Assembly: GCA_023376005.1 (NCBI GenBank)
Contig: CM042176.1
Coordinates: 12,223,276-12,287,275, forward strand
Direction of reading: 5' to 3'
Source of the DNA: Doryteuthis pealeii
Lineage: Eukaryota; Mollusca; Cephalopoda; Myopsida; Loliginidae
Length of the DNA: 64,000 nucleotides
This document shows positions 42,463 through 56,567 of the stretch, piece after piece. Position numbers and translations under genes: made by a program. Each line of letters begins with the position of its first letter. The stretch's first letter is position 1. The notes beneath the pieces were generated by a model. It was not told where the DNA came from, made no database searches, and worked only from the letters and a program-made list of their open reading frames with translations.

Positions 42463-45400
42463 GGAGACATACAGCATAATGATTATCATTGTAGGAAATA
42501 CAATTTAGAAGCTGTGTTCAAATCCTGAACGAGGTTGTTTGCATTTCACAAATATCCATGGGAAAAGTATGAATCAACAAGAGTATCAGTGTTATGTGAA
42601 ATGCAGCCAGCCTCATCCAGGATTTTAACTCATGCCACCATGACCATTTCCTACCCCATGAGCGCTTCCTTAAACATTGGTTAGTTGGTAAAACTCAGAT
42701 TCTTCTGTTTCTGTTTCTGTGACAGCATTCACCCTGTGTTGAACCGGTGTAGCGTAATTATTATGGTCTACGGGGAATTTAGGGATTGAAAAGAAAATGG
42801 TAATCGGATTTCTGGAGAAAGAGAAGAAAAAGAGATAAGAACAAAGAGAGGTTAAAGTTTAAAATGGTAAACACTGGGGGGAAGGGGCATCTACTGACTG
42901 ACCAATGACCCAAGAACTAAAGTTAAAATTAAAACCGGAAGTTCTAGTTTCTGCGGAGGAGCTGAATTTGGGTGAACCTCCCAACTCCGGGACGAGAAAC
43001 AGAAGAAGAGAAAAATCGGTCTTTTTCAGGTAGGCCTTTGTAAGGGGCAGACGGGGCTTCCCGAGTTCCCCGTCATGTGTTCAGGAGTACTGAACATGAT
43101 TTACGATAAAATAATTTGACCTTACCCTCTCTCTCTTTCCTTCTCTCTGAAACAGGATCATGAGCCTAGAAATAAATAAACAGCCCCCTTGTGACTATAC
43201 AACTTGCGTATGTTGTTTCTGAACTAATGACAATTACTACTACTAACAACTAGTACTACAACTCGAGTTTGGCCCAACGCAACAGCCGGCTCCATCCAAT
43301 GAATTCACCTGTGATGAATTCATGGAACAAGTAACAAGGGAATAGAAAAATCACACAAGCGGTCCCCAAATCCCGCATGCAGTCAGGGGAAGGAGATGCC
43401 CTTATTTGCCAGAGATTTTACACAGATGCAGTGACAAGTTCGCAAAAAGCCGTTGATACCTGGTGATGATGGAGATGCCCTTTGGATTTTCGCCAGAGCC
43501 CCTTTGGCTGTGTTGTGGCACTAATACCACTTGGTACCAAACCTGTCTGTCTTGGATGAAACTATCAGGAACTTAAGTTTCTGATGGCATGGCTGTGACT
43601 ACCAAATTTACACAGCCCTGCTATAATGAGGCCATTGATCAAAGAGCTTCCTCCGCCCTTTTACATGTCTTGATTTTTCTTCTGCAGTTTGTCTAGCTAC
43701 CCTTCTCACCAGACAAAATCTGTGGGGTTACCGGTTTAGTCACTGATGATCCAACTATGAAATAGGGTTACAAAGTATCAGTAACACATTGAGCGAATGG
43801 TTGCAGGTCAATGCTGCTACACATGAAATAATCACAAAGAAGCTGGAAGAGAGATTGGGTAGGGGAATGGGAAATTTAAGGAAGAATTACGATGGTCTAG
43901 ACCACAGCACTGTTGAAATTGGCTAGAAGACTGAAAAGAGTCCCAAGGAGACTGGCTGTCACTTGGACTTCAGTGAAACTCATAAGTTACTGTGGCTGCT
44001 GCCAACATTTACCACTTTTTGGGACTATTTTGGTTGACAGGTTTGTCTTACGCCCCTTCCTTCCTCTATCCCGTGAGTACCCAGTGACCTTGTCACCATT
44101 TTAAGATTTCCCTTAGAGAAAATAGTTTGTTAGTTTAAAAACCCCTAAAAGTAGATGTAAATGCATTTTTGGAGATAGGTGGAAGTTGGCTTGAGTAACT
44201 ATTTGTAATAGAACACTGCAGTAGACAGTGAAAACAAAAGGTTTTAATAGTATAAATGAAAGTTTTGTAAGGCTCAAATTTGGCATAGGAATTTGATCTT
44301 AGGCAGGGCAATGCATAAACAGCAAGAAGCTGTCTTTCCGAAAATCTAGTGACTGTAGGTATCAGTTGCAAATTTCTCTTGGTTTCCAGTAAAATACTGG
44401 ATTTTTGGGCAGTCATTTGTCACCGCATTCTTTGGTAAGAGTTACTAATAAATAGTCACTTGAATCCGACCCCAATAAGGTGCTAACAAGGTAAACTGTT
44501 TTCCATTCTTCTTAAAACTGTATTTGTTCTGTATAGTTTAAACAAGTGTTATTTTCTTGTTAAATTATAAATTATTTTAAACAGTAAACTATTTCCTTCC
44601 CCTAGTTTAACACTCTGTTTGTGCCTTTTTAGGCAAATAAGTTAAGTAATCCAAAACCCCCTTTTGTATGTTCTTTTACTTATATTTTCAGTTTTAAAGT
44701 TTGTTCTGTATTTTTTCTTTATGATTACAAATATGATAGAAGTAAGTGATCAAAATTCTGGACTTGACACCAATAAGCACCCCAGGTGAGACCTAGATTC
44801 AAAAGGACATGTTTTGCTTTTCACTGTTAAAAACCAGTTGTTTGTTAACAGACGATTTTTAGAAGCACTTTTTAAAAAATTATAAAACTATAAATGAAAG
44901 ACATTTCTATATTAAAGACACTTTTTTCTTTACTTATTTCATGTTGTTGTTGTTAATTCAATAGCAATTCTTTTTTAATTATAAAACTTTTAACGTTAGA
45001 CATGTTTAACACGGGAATAGTTAAAGCTATAAAAAGTATATTATATATTTAGTTATAGATAAGCTTAAATGTTTTATGTTTCGTTTAAAAATAAAAATGT
45101 ATAAAAAAGGAAGAAATAAAAAAAGACTCTTACTTTGGATCCATGCTGATGGATGGGAAGGCACAGACTCCTCGGTTAAATACCTGATATCTTCGCCTGG
45201 TACCAGTGATCTCAAACGTCAGGGTGTGATCAAACTGACCAAGTTCATTGGACGAGAATCGGATTCTTAGGGTGATTTCACCATTTGCAGGAACAATCCA
45301 CCGGAAATAGTTTAACCTGAAAAAATTCAAACTCAAGTGAAAAAGTCACCTTCAAGCCCTGAAAGATCTGGCCTCTAACAGACAGGGTTGGCAAGACACA

Positions 45401-46104
45401 TACCACACAGGAGCTAAGTGGCTCAATATCAAGATCACTGCAGAGTGGCAATGTCTTCATCATCATGCACCACAGATTGCAGATGGGAATTTCCCTTGCA
45501 ATATGTGTGACTGCATCTGAAAGTTCAGAATTGAACTAATTAGCCACCAGAGGGTCCACAAGTGATGAACGACATGGAGTGACGTCATTGTCGTCTGTGA
45601 CGGACTGCTAAAAGGAATACACGAGAAGTATTATACACGAGAAGTTCAAACTCAAGTGAAGAAGAGTCTGAATTCTGGCTGAGGTAATCCCCATTTCTAG
45701 ATCGCTGTTGCCTAGCAATCAGGATGTAAAGCCAAATTCAATGTACAATAAAACTGGTCTGTTTGTAAACGTTCTTGGCCAGACCAATAAGGGAATAACT
45801 TAGAGCCATGCAACATAACATACTATTTCACATATTCATGCTGAAAAAAAAAAAAGAAAAGTCAATCCCTTACTGGTTGGGCTAAGAACTTTTTAGCCTC
45901 CCCCCCTTCATTGTCTCATTTCTTGAGGGATCTGGATTGGTAACAGTAAAAATATTAGAATATGTGTTCTGTCTAAAAAGTAATAAGACTTAAGTAATAA
46001 GATTTTATTTTTATTTTTCAGGTTGACAATACTCAGTGAAAACTAGCTGATCAATATTGACCTTAGATGTAAGTGAAAACTTTCAGTTTTAATATTTCCA
46101 TTTT

Positions 46105-46140
<36 letters not shown>

Positions 46141-47112
46141 GTAAGTTGAAAATGGAAATGAATCCGACGATATGTTGAAAGGATAAATAAATAAAGGAAA
46201 GAAAATGTTGAATGGATAAAATTGATTTAATTTCAGTTACCAACACATGTTTCAGCTGTGTGGGTAGGATAGAGTAACCTCTCTTTATTGATAGTTAACT
46301 TAGAGTGACCGTTTGTGGTGTTATGCAAATATTAGTGGCAGGCTGTCGGTAAGTCTCTATTTAATGACTGGTGGGCGCCGCCATTTGCATTCTGGACTTT
46401 GTACGTCGTATGAGACAGTTGATTTGTGTTACTCTTCTTACATCACCCAGGAGTTTGTTCATGTACACATATATTCTATTTATCATTTTAAATATAAAAT
46501 AAAATAATAATAATAGAAAATTATAAAATATTTAAGCATACAAAGAATAATGGCCTTCATCAGAGTAAAATGTTTGATATTTTAAGTTAAAACAGTCAAA
46601 ATACAGAGAATTTTGAAGTGTTCGAAAAAAGAATTTAAAAAAAAAAATTATTTGAGAAACGCTCCACAGCAAGAGAAAACAGAGTGATATTTAGTAACAG
46701 TTATGGTTAGAGAATAAAGAGTATTTGTTGGAGAGTGACATTTGAAAAAAAGGGAATTTTTGATTTAATAAGTAATATTATTGACTTGTACAAATAAAAG
46801 AGTCTGTTAATTTATGATTAAAATTTGTTTTTTTAAATTAGTGAATACATGTATTTATATTAAAAATTCTCTGTATTTTGACTGCTTTAACTTAAAATAT
46901 CAAACATTTTACTCTGATGAAGGCCGTTATTCTTTGTATGCTTAAATATTTTATAATTTTCTATTATTATTATTTAATTTTATATCTAAAATGATAAATA
47001 GAATATATGTGTACATGAACAAACTCCTGGCCGAAACACGTGTTGGTAACTGAAATTAAATAAATTTTATACATTCAACATTTTCTTTCCTTTATTTATT
47101 TATCCTTTCAAC

Positions 47113-47173
<61 letters not shown>

Positions 47174-47232
47174 ATTTGTTCTTGTATATATACCCACACA
47201 TGTGGTGCTTGAAGTTTGATATATCCTCGTGT

Positions 47233-47268
<36 letters not shown>

Positions 47269-47778
47269 GGTGAACCATAATGATGGAATACATTTTAAAT
47301 GCTATTTTCTCAGATTACAAAAGCGCCACAGAGTACTGAATATATTTATTACATAACTTATACACAGGAGTTTTACAGATAATCTAAGATTTGAATATTA
47401 TGTCCTTCAGATGGTCACCATCATGATGAAAACATTCGAGTGCTCGATTTCTCATATCACGTAAAGTGTGGTTTAGCATATCAACTGGAATAGCTGCTAT
47501 CTCTCTATGGACCTTTCTTTCAGTTCCGCTATCATGTGGGGATTGCCTGCATATACCCGATCTTTCAGGTAACCCCACAGAAAATAGTCCACTGGGGTTA
47601 AATCAGGTGATCTAGGTGGCCAATGGATAAGTAATAAAAACTTAATGTAATATTCAAATCTTAGATAACATGTAAAACTCCTGTGTATCAGTTATATAAT
47701 AAATATATTCATACTCTGTGTCGATTTATAATCTGAGAAAATAGAATTTATAATGTGTCCCATCATTATGGTCCATCT

Positions 47779-47814
<36 letters not shown>

Positions 47815-50800
47815 TGTCTGAGGTACAAACCAGGATGACACACTTATTTTATCTCTCCTAACCAACCCCATAATTTAGACCCATATGTTTTACTTTTCAG
47901 CACCATATAGGCAATGCTGATGTATTCCCTAAACATGAGCATCGTCTTCAGAGTTGCCACTGTTAAGAGGCGTTTAAACTATCTACCAAAAAATGATGCC
48001 CTGTCCTTCGGGGCGGGGGTCCAGTGTGCTTCGGCCACTGGACCTGTGTGTTAAATTGATAGCGTCGATCCTAGGGGGCTATACCCCAGGCAATACCTGC
48101 CCCAAGGGGGAATGCCGATGGGATCGACACAATTTTTTCCACTAACCACCCATAAGCTTCGGCTTGTGAGTGGGCCCACATAAAAAATGTCCTTGTGTCA
48201 AGCCCTCATAAGTGGGATGAACGGCAAATATCACCAAAAGATGATGCCCCACATTTAAGGAATAAACCAGCATTGTCCATGTGGGACGCGATACACTTAA
48301 TGGCCTCTGTGGGCAGCCTTTAAGTGAGTAATAATAATGTTAGAATCATAGCAAGCAGCATTGAGATGGACACTTTGCAAAATAGGAATATAGAAATATT
48401 AGAAGCAAACTGCCATAGAAAGCATGACAAGCAAAAGAGAAAAACCAAAGAAGCAACCAAAGATTTTCATCTTTTTGGAATGTTAGTCAACAACAATAAC
48501 AGACAAGAAACAACAAAGAAACATTATCAGAACAGAAAGGAACAAAGCACAAAAATAAAACAACAAACATTAGACAATAAACATTTTAATAAACAAACAA
48601 TAATAGTCATCGGGGTGGCCTAGAGTCGGTATCAGCCATACAGCGAGGGAGTCTATCCCCTTTTCACTAGTGCTAGACCAAGGAGATTATTTTAGCGTCT
48701 GAGGTGGGGCGCCACACCTACCATAAGCTCCTCGCTTTACCGCACAGATCCCTGTGCTACTCATATGCTAAGTTGATGAGGGTTGGTATTGAACCAGGAA
48801 TCTTGTGATTCCTAGCCGAACGCTCTACCGACTGAGCAAAAAAATCTGGAAATAACAGAAGTCTTTTTTGGTTTGGTTTGAGTTGGTTGGATTTTATGGC
48901 ATGTCAACCCTTGTTGGGTTATTTTATGCTGAAGATGTTTTGTTTTATTCATTCTTGTTGGGTGTTTCCGTAATCTAATGTTATTTATTCGTAAAATACG
49001 ATTCTAATGATATTATCTATTGCACGCTATTCTGTATTTGTACCAAAATCGGAACTGTAATTTGATATTTAACTTTTAAGCACATTCAAAATTCTTTTTA
49101 AAAAAGTATGTATCATTTTTTTTTCATTTAGTTTTCTTTTCTTTTCATAATGTTTTCAAGTCAGTGCACTTTTCGATTTAAAAAAATAATATACTAAACA
49201 TAGTATAGTATATTATTTTCATCAAATTGTTATCAAATATATAGTATAGTATACTATAATAATTTGACATTCGATCGGCTACGCTTTGAATTAATAATGA
49301 TATTTTTTTAAAGATTATTTATCGTTTTACATTAATTTGATTACTTTATTTAATTAAAAAAAAAAAATTAATTTGAAATTTAGCAAATCGCGTCATTTAT
49401 ATTTTATTTAAAAAATATAGTTCATCATTGAATTAAAATTTCTTACTATATCATTATGTGATGTCATTCCCTCAAATCTGACAAAAAGAAAATTCCCTGA
49501 CCTCCCACCAGGCCGGATTAAATTAAGATCTTTTTACATGGTGATTTTTATGGGTCATCCTGCGAGGATCGAACTCGTTATTCAGTAGTAATAGATCTGC
49601 AAATGATTATTAAACCCTGTTTTTATCTCTTCTACCCTGGTAGCCGCTGCTAGTTAATAAATAAAGATTTATTCTTTATTAATGATTTTGACTATAATAT
49701 GAATTAAATACTCATTAATAAACTTATGTAATTCCTGAAGGTATTGTGATATAAGCAGTGATGTGGTTTCAGTTACAGACAGGCAGACACTGATTCTCCA
49801 TTATAATAAGATAAAATACAAATGATTGTACACAGTTGTAGGCATTCACCCAGCATAACCTCTAGGCATAAAATAACTCTAGATGGGTTGACATGCCATT
49901 AAAATCAATCAATTAATTAACCAATCAACATACAATGAATGCAATTCCCTAACCTCTAGGCATAAAATAACTCTAGATGGGTTGACATGCCATTAAAATC
50001 AATCAATTAATTAACCAATCAACATACAATGAATGCAATTCCCTAACCTCTAGGCATAAAATAACTCTAGATGGGTTGACATGCCATTAAAATCAATTAA
50101 TCAATCAGAAAAAAACAAATGCAAACAAAGACAACAATGAGATTAAAATAAGCAAAAAATCTTGGTGTTGGGAACGAGACTGTCCTTTTATCACCAAAGC
50201 TGGAAATAAGAATAAGGAGACATGGGGGAGGGGGAAGGTAAGTCAAAGCAACAATGAAGTAACAAGAAAAAAAAAAGAAGCACAACACACAAATTCTTTT
50301 TTGTTTGTTAATAAAGCAGTCAAAACTTTTGGAAGTTGTTTAGACTTACTTTGGTGTCTTCGGTTCACTCAGTGCAATGTTCTCACCCAACAGACTGAAA
50401 CAAAATCAGGCACATGTGATCAAATGAAGTGGGATTATTTTTGTCTTGTTGTTATTTATTAATCCACACTCCATTGTAATTGATACCCAGTTGAAATTAT
50501 GAAGATCAAACTGAATTTTAACTTTTGTTTTTGAATGAGACTTTAATCTATAATGGTACATAAGCTGTAGATTCTTGTTAGGGAAATAAAGAAAAAGGAT
50601 CTTATTCTAAAAGTAGACAAAACCAGACTGACTGATGCCAAATTCAAAACTCCCTCTAACTAATGGACATTCTGAGAATGAGGGGAGAATAGTCTGAATA
50701 ATACAAATAATACTAATCATCAAGCCTCATCAGAGAAATCAAACTTCTTTATTTATTACTTATACTGTTTTGCTTGTTTCTTTGATGTTATATTTCACAT

Positions 50801-51515
50801 AAAAATTACCTATAACCAATATACAACAAATCAATTCTTTACATTACTATATTTGCAATATTTTGGTACATGTAAAGTTTCCAGTGTATATATACATTAG
50901 GATGATCCTAACAAAAATATCCTGAGTTGCTTCCCTTGAGGAAGTAGGTGATGTTATACAACTGAAATGAATATCTCTCCTGATTCACAAATCCAATAAC
51001 TCGATACACTCACTCACCAAGAAAACAAATTAAAACACTTGGCAAGAGAATCCAACAAGAATATATTTAGTTGAATAAATGAAACATCAACCGGTTGTTG
51101 ACCAAACAGTATCTACAAACACATTGAATAAAACAGGTCTTTGCACATGTAGGCTCCACACAGCTTCCAGTTGAGAAACTAAATTAACAGACAATTAAAA
51201 AAGTCCTTTTTTTTCAACCAATAATAAACCTTCCTTCCAAAGCTTCTCAGAGACAAGTTTGATCCCAAACACTCCCAACTCATCACCCCGAGTTCAAATC
51301 CTGGATGTGGTAATTGCATTTCACTTAGCACTAATACCCTTGGGAAAGGTATGAATCCTATTCTCCTTCCAGCTATGGGTAAATAGTAGGGCAGACTGGG
51401 CACTTTAACCTTGGTTAGGCAACTGGTCTAGGAGAAGGAAAACTCTGAATTCAAACCTGTTGAACTCCGCTTAAGAAATTGACCTTGTGTCACATCCTGC
51501 TTGTGCGGAGGGGTT

Positions 51516-51552
<37 letters not shown>

Positions 51553-54500
51553 CAGTCAATCAAAAGTCACAAACACCAGTTGGTATGCAGAAAATATCAC
51601 CCGTCACATTTTGGACAAGATCAAAGACAGCCTACCAACCCACACTGCATCACTACGCCACACATAACCAAGTCATCTGTCCAAGAACAGATTTACACCC
51701 ACTCGCCTCCTAACACCATACTGAATGAAAGAAGAAAGACTATATCTTTACTAAATCTATCAATTTCTTAAATCCAATACTCTTGTCTGTTTTCTTTTGT
51801 AACCATCTGCTTGTCTATAACAATGAGACAGGCCACCATTGCAGATAAGCTGTCATGCACTTTATTTGGTCCCCCACAAATTTGAGATTTAAGTGTCAGT
51901 TTTGTTACAAGTATTAGCTCTGCCTTCCATTAAATAAAACCATTATTTATCTAAACATACGAGTTTGTCTTTTCATCCAGTATCTTCATTTCTCGTGCAT
52001 AAAAACGGTAATAGTATATCACATGACCAAAGCAGTTAAAACCATGGTAGGTACCTGCAGCGCTTGGTGGTATCATGGTAGTTGGTGTGCTGACACATTG
52101 TGTATTATTAAGAATTCTGGGGTATGGGGTTATCGTCCCTTGTCTGCGAGCTTCTGTTTCAAACCAACCAATCATGAGCCGGCATACTTTGGCGGCAAAC
52201 CCAAGTGTGAAACTCATCCTCTTCTGAATCAACACTCACCGGAGACACATCTAACAAAAGGTCGCTCCTACTATTCTTCAACAGACAACCAGAATCGGAG
52301 TCGGACGCAAAGCAGAAGTCCATCATATCCGAACGGAACAGAAGGCCGTAGCAAGGGCTTCGATAATACCCTATCCCAGGACAAACCAGTTAAGTGACAA
52401 ATATATTATTTGTGCAAACGAAACTAAAGTTTGCAAGTTCTTTATATGTAATACAAGTCTTTTATTCATAGTTCTGTCGTTCGTTTTACTTCTTTGACTC
52501 TTAACCTGTCTGCCACATTCACGGTTAACTCCATACACAAACCTTGGAGTACTGCCACTAGTGTTATTTTCTTTATAGTATTGCTTCACTTTGTGTGTGT
52601 TTTGAAAACTGCACAGATAAACATGCAATGTAGTTTAATTTGGGAGCTTATGCTTTTTGAGTTCAAACTGGGTCATAATGCTGTAGAAGCAACCAAAAAC
52701 ATTTGTGCGAAAGGTGAATGTGCAGATGATTTCAGTACTAGTAACAAGATGATTAAATAAATTTTGATTGGGTTGCAAGTACCTTGACAATCAGACAAGC
52801 CTAAAACCATGAAGTCTAGGGCCGTGCTCCAAGTTACAGAGACAAATCAAGTGTTGATCCTCAGTAGAAATATGAAGATCAGAGATATCCATAGTATGGA
52901 CAAAGGAATGAGAACAATCAACCACTATGGATTGAATAAAAGGGATCACTCGGAAGAATTAACTCATACAAGATATCCCCTAAGCATAGGCAGGGGAATG
53001 AGAACAATCTACCCCCTATGGATTGAATAATGGGATCACTCGGAAGAATTAACAGATATGAGATATCCACTAAGCATAGGCAGGGGAATGAGAACAATCT
53101 ACCCCCTATGGATTGAATAATGGGATCACTCAGAAGAATTAACAGATATGAGATATCCACTAAGCATAGGCAGGGGAATGAGAACAATCTACCCCTATGG
53201 ATTGAATAATGGGATCACTAGGAAGAATTAACAGATATGAGATATCCACTAAGCATAGGCAGGGAATGAGAACAATCTACCCCCTATGGATTGAATAATG
53301 GGATCACTAGGAAGAATTAACAGATATGAGATATCCACTAAGCATAGCAGGGGAATGAGAACAATCTACCCCCTATGGATTGAATAATGGGATCACTCGG
53401 AATTAACAGATATGAGATATCCACTAAGTATGGAGAGGGGAATGAGAATAATCTACCCCTATTGATTGAATATAGCAGGAATTATGTATTATATATGTGA
53501 TAAAAGAAACATACCTTTGTCCATCATCTGAACTTGGAGTGACACCACCAGGAGGTGGGGATGGTAATTGGAATTGGGATTTCTGTTGAGGTGCCACCTT
53601 TTTCTTGTCTGCGCTCTTTCTCTTTATGGACTCAATGCTACCCCGTTGTTTTTCGGCAATCTTCGTCTTGAGCTTGGACGCAGGGGTGGCTCTTTCTGGT
53701 TTCTCCTTATCTGTAAGTTGCACTTCTTCCACTTCAGCTTCTTTTATCTTTTCTTCAACAACAACATTTCTGACAAGAGACAAACAAAAATTGTCTATAA
53801 ATAAACAAATAAACAAAATTACACCAAAGTGAGAAAAATACATAGAATAGTGTGGCTGTTCTGCCTTCATCTAAGATAGATTTCAATGCGTAGAATTCAT
53901 TGATGCTAAAGAAAGTGCTCAATTAGCAGAGATGAGCCCTTATATATATTTATCAACTCCTCCGCACAAGCAGGATGTGACACAAGGTCAATTTCTTAAG
54001 CGGAGTTCAACAGGTTTGAATTCAGAGTTTTCCTTCTCCTAGACCAGTTGCCTAACCAAGGTTAAAGAGCCCAGTCTGCCCTACTATTTATCCATAGCTG
54101 GAGGGAGATTAGGATTCATACCTTTCCCAAGGGTATTATCGCCAAGCAAAATGCAATTACCACATCCAGGATTTGAACTCGGGGCGACGAGTCCATTTCC
54201 CATGACTTTAACACTTCCATATATGAGCCCTTATAACCCCCCTTATAGCACCTGAAAATGACCAATTTCATGAAAATTTAAGGTGTCAATTTTATTGGCT
54301 TTTCTGATAGATGTTGATGCGTAGAATTCATTGATGCCAAAGAAAGTGCTTAATTCGGAGATTTAGTGGAGATTTGAGCCCTTAAAACCTTATAGTGCCT
54401 GAAAATGACCAATTTCATGAAAATTTAAGATGTCGATTTTATTGGCTTTTCTGATATATTTCAATGCATAGATTAAAATGGTACCAAGGAAATTGAATTC

Positions 54501-56512
54501 TATTGAGAATTGACAGAGATATGAGGCTTCAAAGATCTCCTGAAAATGCTTTTTTTTTTAGACCTATCTCTGTCTGTCAAAGTCACAGGTGTGGATTATG
54601 AGTTATCTCCCTTGGACTGTTTCATTTGGAGGAAGGAACTCTTTGGTAAAAGAGGAGGAAAGTGTATTGGCAATTGACTATATATACAACAATCATCCGC
54701 CATTAGAGTGACTACCATACAACTGCCATTAACACATCTGACAATTGTTAGCAAACTGAGACCCAGTTGTGGGATATTTTATATTGTTTTGTGTTTTACA
54801 CATTGCCACCTATACTGCGTCTCAAGATGACGAATCAACAGGCTTTAAAATTGCCATCAATTTTGTAAAAAAAAGACTACTATGGAGAATGGAAGCACGA
54901 CTTGACTGTATGGCAAATGTATACAGACTTGGCTAGGACTAAACAGAGCTGAAATGAAACAGTCCAAGGAAGATAACTCATAATCCACAACAAGCTCCTA
55001 AGACTAATAGGTTAAAACTTGCTTAACAACAGAGGGACAATCCTTAATCCACCTGGCACTAATTTCATAGAATTGGCAGTTTCTTCAAAACTTTTCCAGT
55101 TTCCTTGAATTTCTCTGAATTTTTGAGATATGGCTTGAAAATTAGTATTATTTTTATTATTATTTGGACTATTGTCCTCATCTTCATTGTTATCTGTACA
55201 ATGTTTCAATTGATGTGCCCTCCGGCCCTCTTAAGTAGACCTAGCATAGAAGTGAACACAATATGGGAACACAATATTGAGTCACATCCTGCTCATATGG
55301 AGGGGTTGGGTAAATATATAAGTAAAGTAAGTTGACAGGGTGGCCTAAAGTCTGTATCAGCCAGACAGCAAGAGACTCTATCCCCTTTTCACAAGCGCTA
55401 GATCAAGGAGATTGTTTTTGCATCTGAGGTGGAGCGGCACACCTACCTTCAGATCCTCACTTTACCGCACAGATCCCTGTACTACTCATATACTGAGTTG
55501 GCAAGGGTTGACATGCCATAAAAACCAACCAACCAACCAACCAACCAACCAACAAAAGACATGATGCAATACTAAACTTACGGATCATCAGCAGAAGCTG
55601 CAACAAATACATAATGTTTTGAAAGCTCAAATACAATAGATGCACGTCTCTTCACTGGGTATGGTACAACTGCAAATGTAGCTTCAGGGGGTATTGGTGG
55701 TCCTTTTGGACCAAGCCCCAAAACCTTCCATAACCTAAAAGAAAAAAGAAAGACTTTTTAAAAATTCAATAAAATATCTTAAGACAATTGATATTTTCTG
55801 GATATTTATCTATCTATACTATGCTCCCTCCATAAGGAGCTTCAGGGTTAAATCCACCAAATGAATAAAGATATTGATTAATTACAGCTGATTGCACACG
55901 GTTTGGCAACAAATATTGCCACAAATACTTGCGTGTAATCGGCTGTAATTAATTAATATCTTCATTAATTTGGACCCTGAAGATCCTTATGGTGAAACTC
56001 GAGTAGGTTATTCCTGTGTATACCATTATAATAAATTTGCTCTACTCACGTATTGAGCACTTTATATTTGTTCTATCTCTGTCTTATCATTGTGAAACTT
56101 GCATCAACGAACCATTGTGACCATAAATATAAAGTGCTCAATACATGAGTAGAGCAAATTTATTATAATGGTATACACAGGAATAACCTACACGAGTTTC
56201 ACCATAAGGATCCTTATGGTGAAACTCAAGTAGGTTATTCCTGTGTATACCATTATAATATATATATATATATATATATTTATTTATTCTATAGATGATA
56301 TAGGTAATTACCTCACAGATGTGTGGGAGCTTCTCTGTGTTCAGAATTTGTTCCAGTACTGGTGTGTCGTTATGCATACAGTCAATAAAAATATATGGCA
56401 CTCCAATTATATTATTCACTTTTCCTTCTTTATCTCCTTCTCCCTCTTCACCATCAGTTGTTTCGTTACTTCCAAGAAGTTGGGAAGCTGCCTATTAACA
56501 AAACATATAAAA

Positions 56513-56567
<55 letters not shown>

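Noticed and set aside
48324..48623. 99-codon Asn/Lys/Gln-rich ORF
   Set aside because: The composition reflects A-rich DNA and the frame ends within a SINE.
52023..52397. 124-codon plus-strand ORF with Ser/Arg-rich end
   Set aside because: No known family, no splice context, and adjacent LTR-like text; kept only as part of an unclassified fragment.
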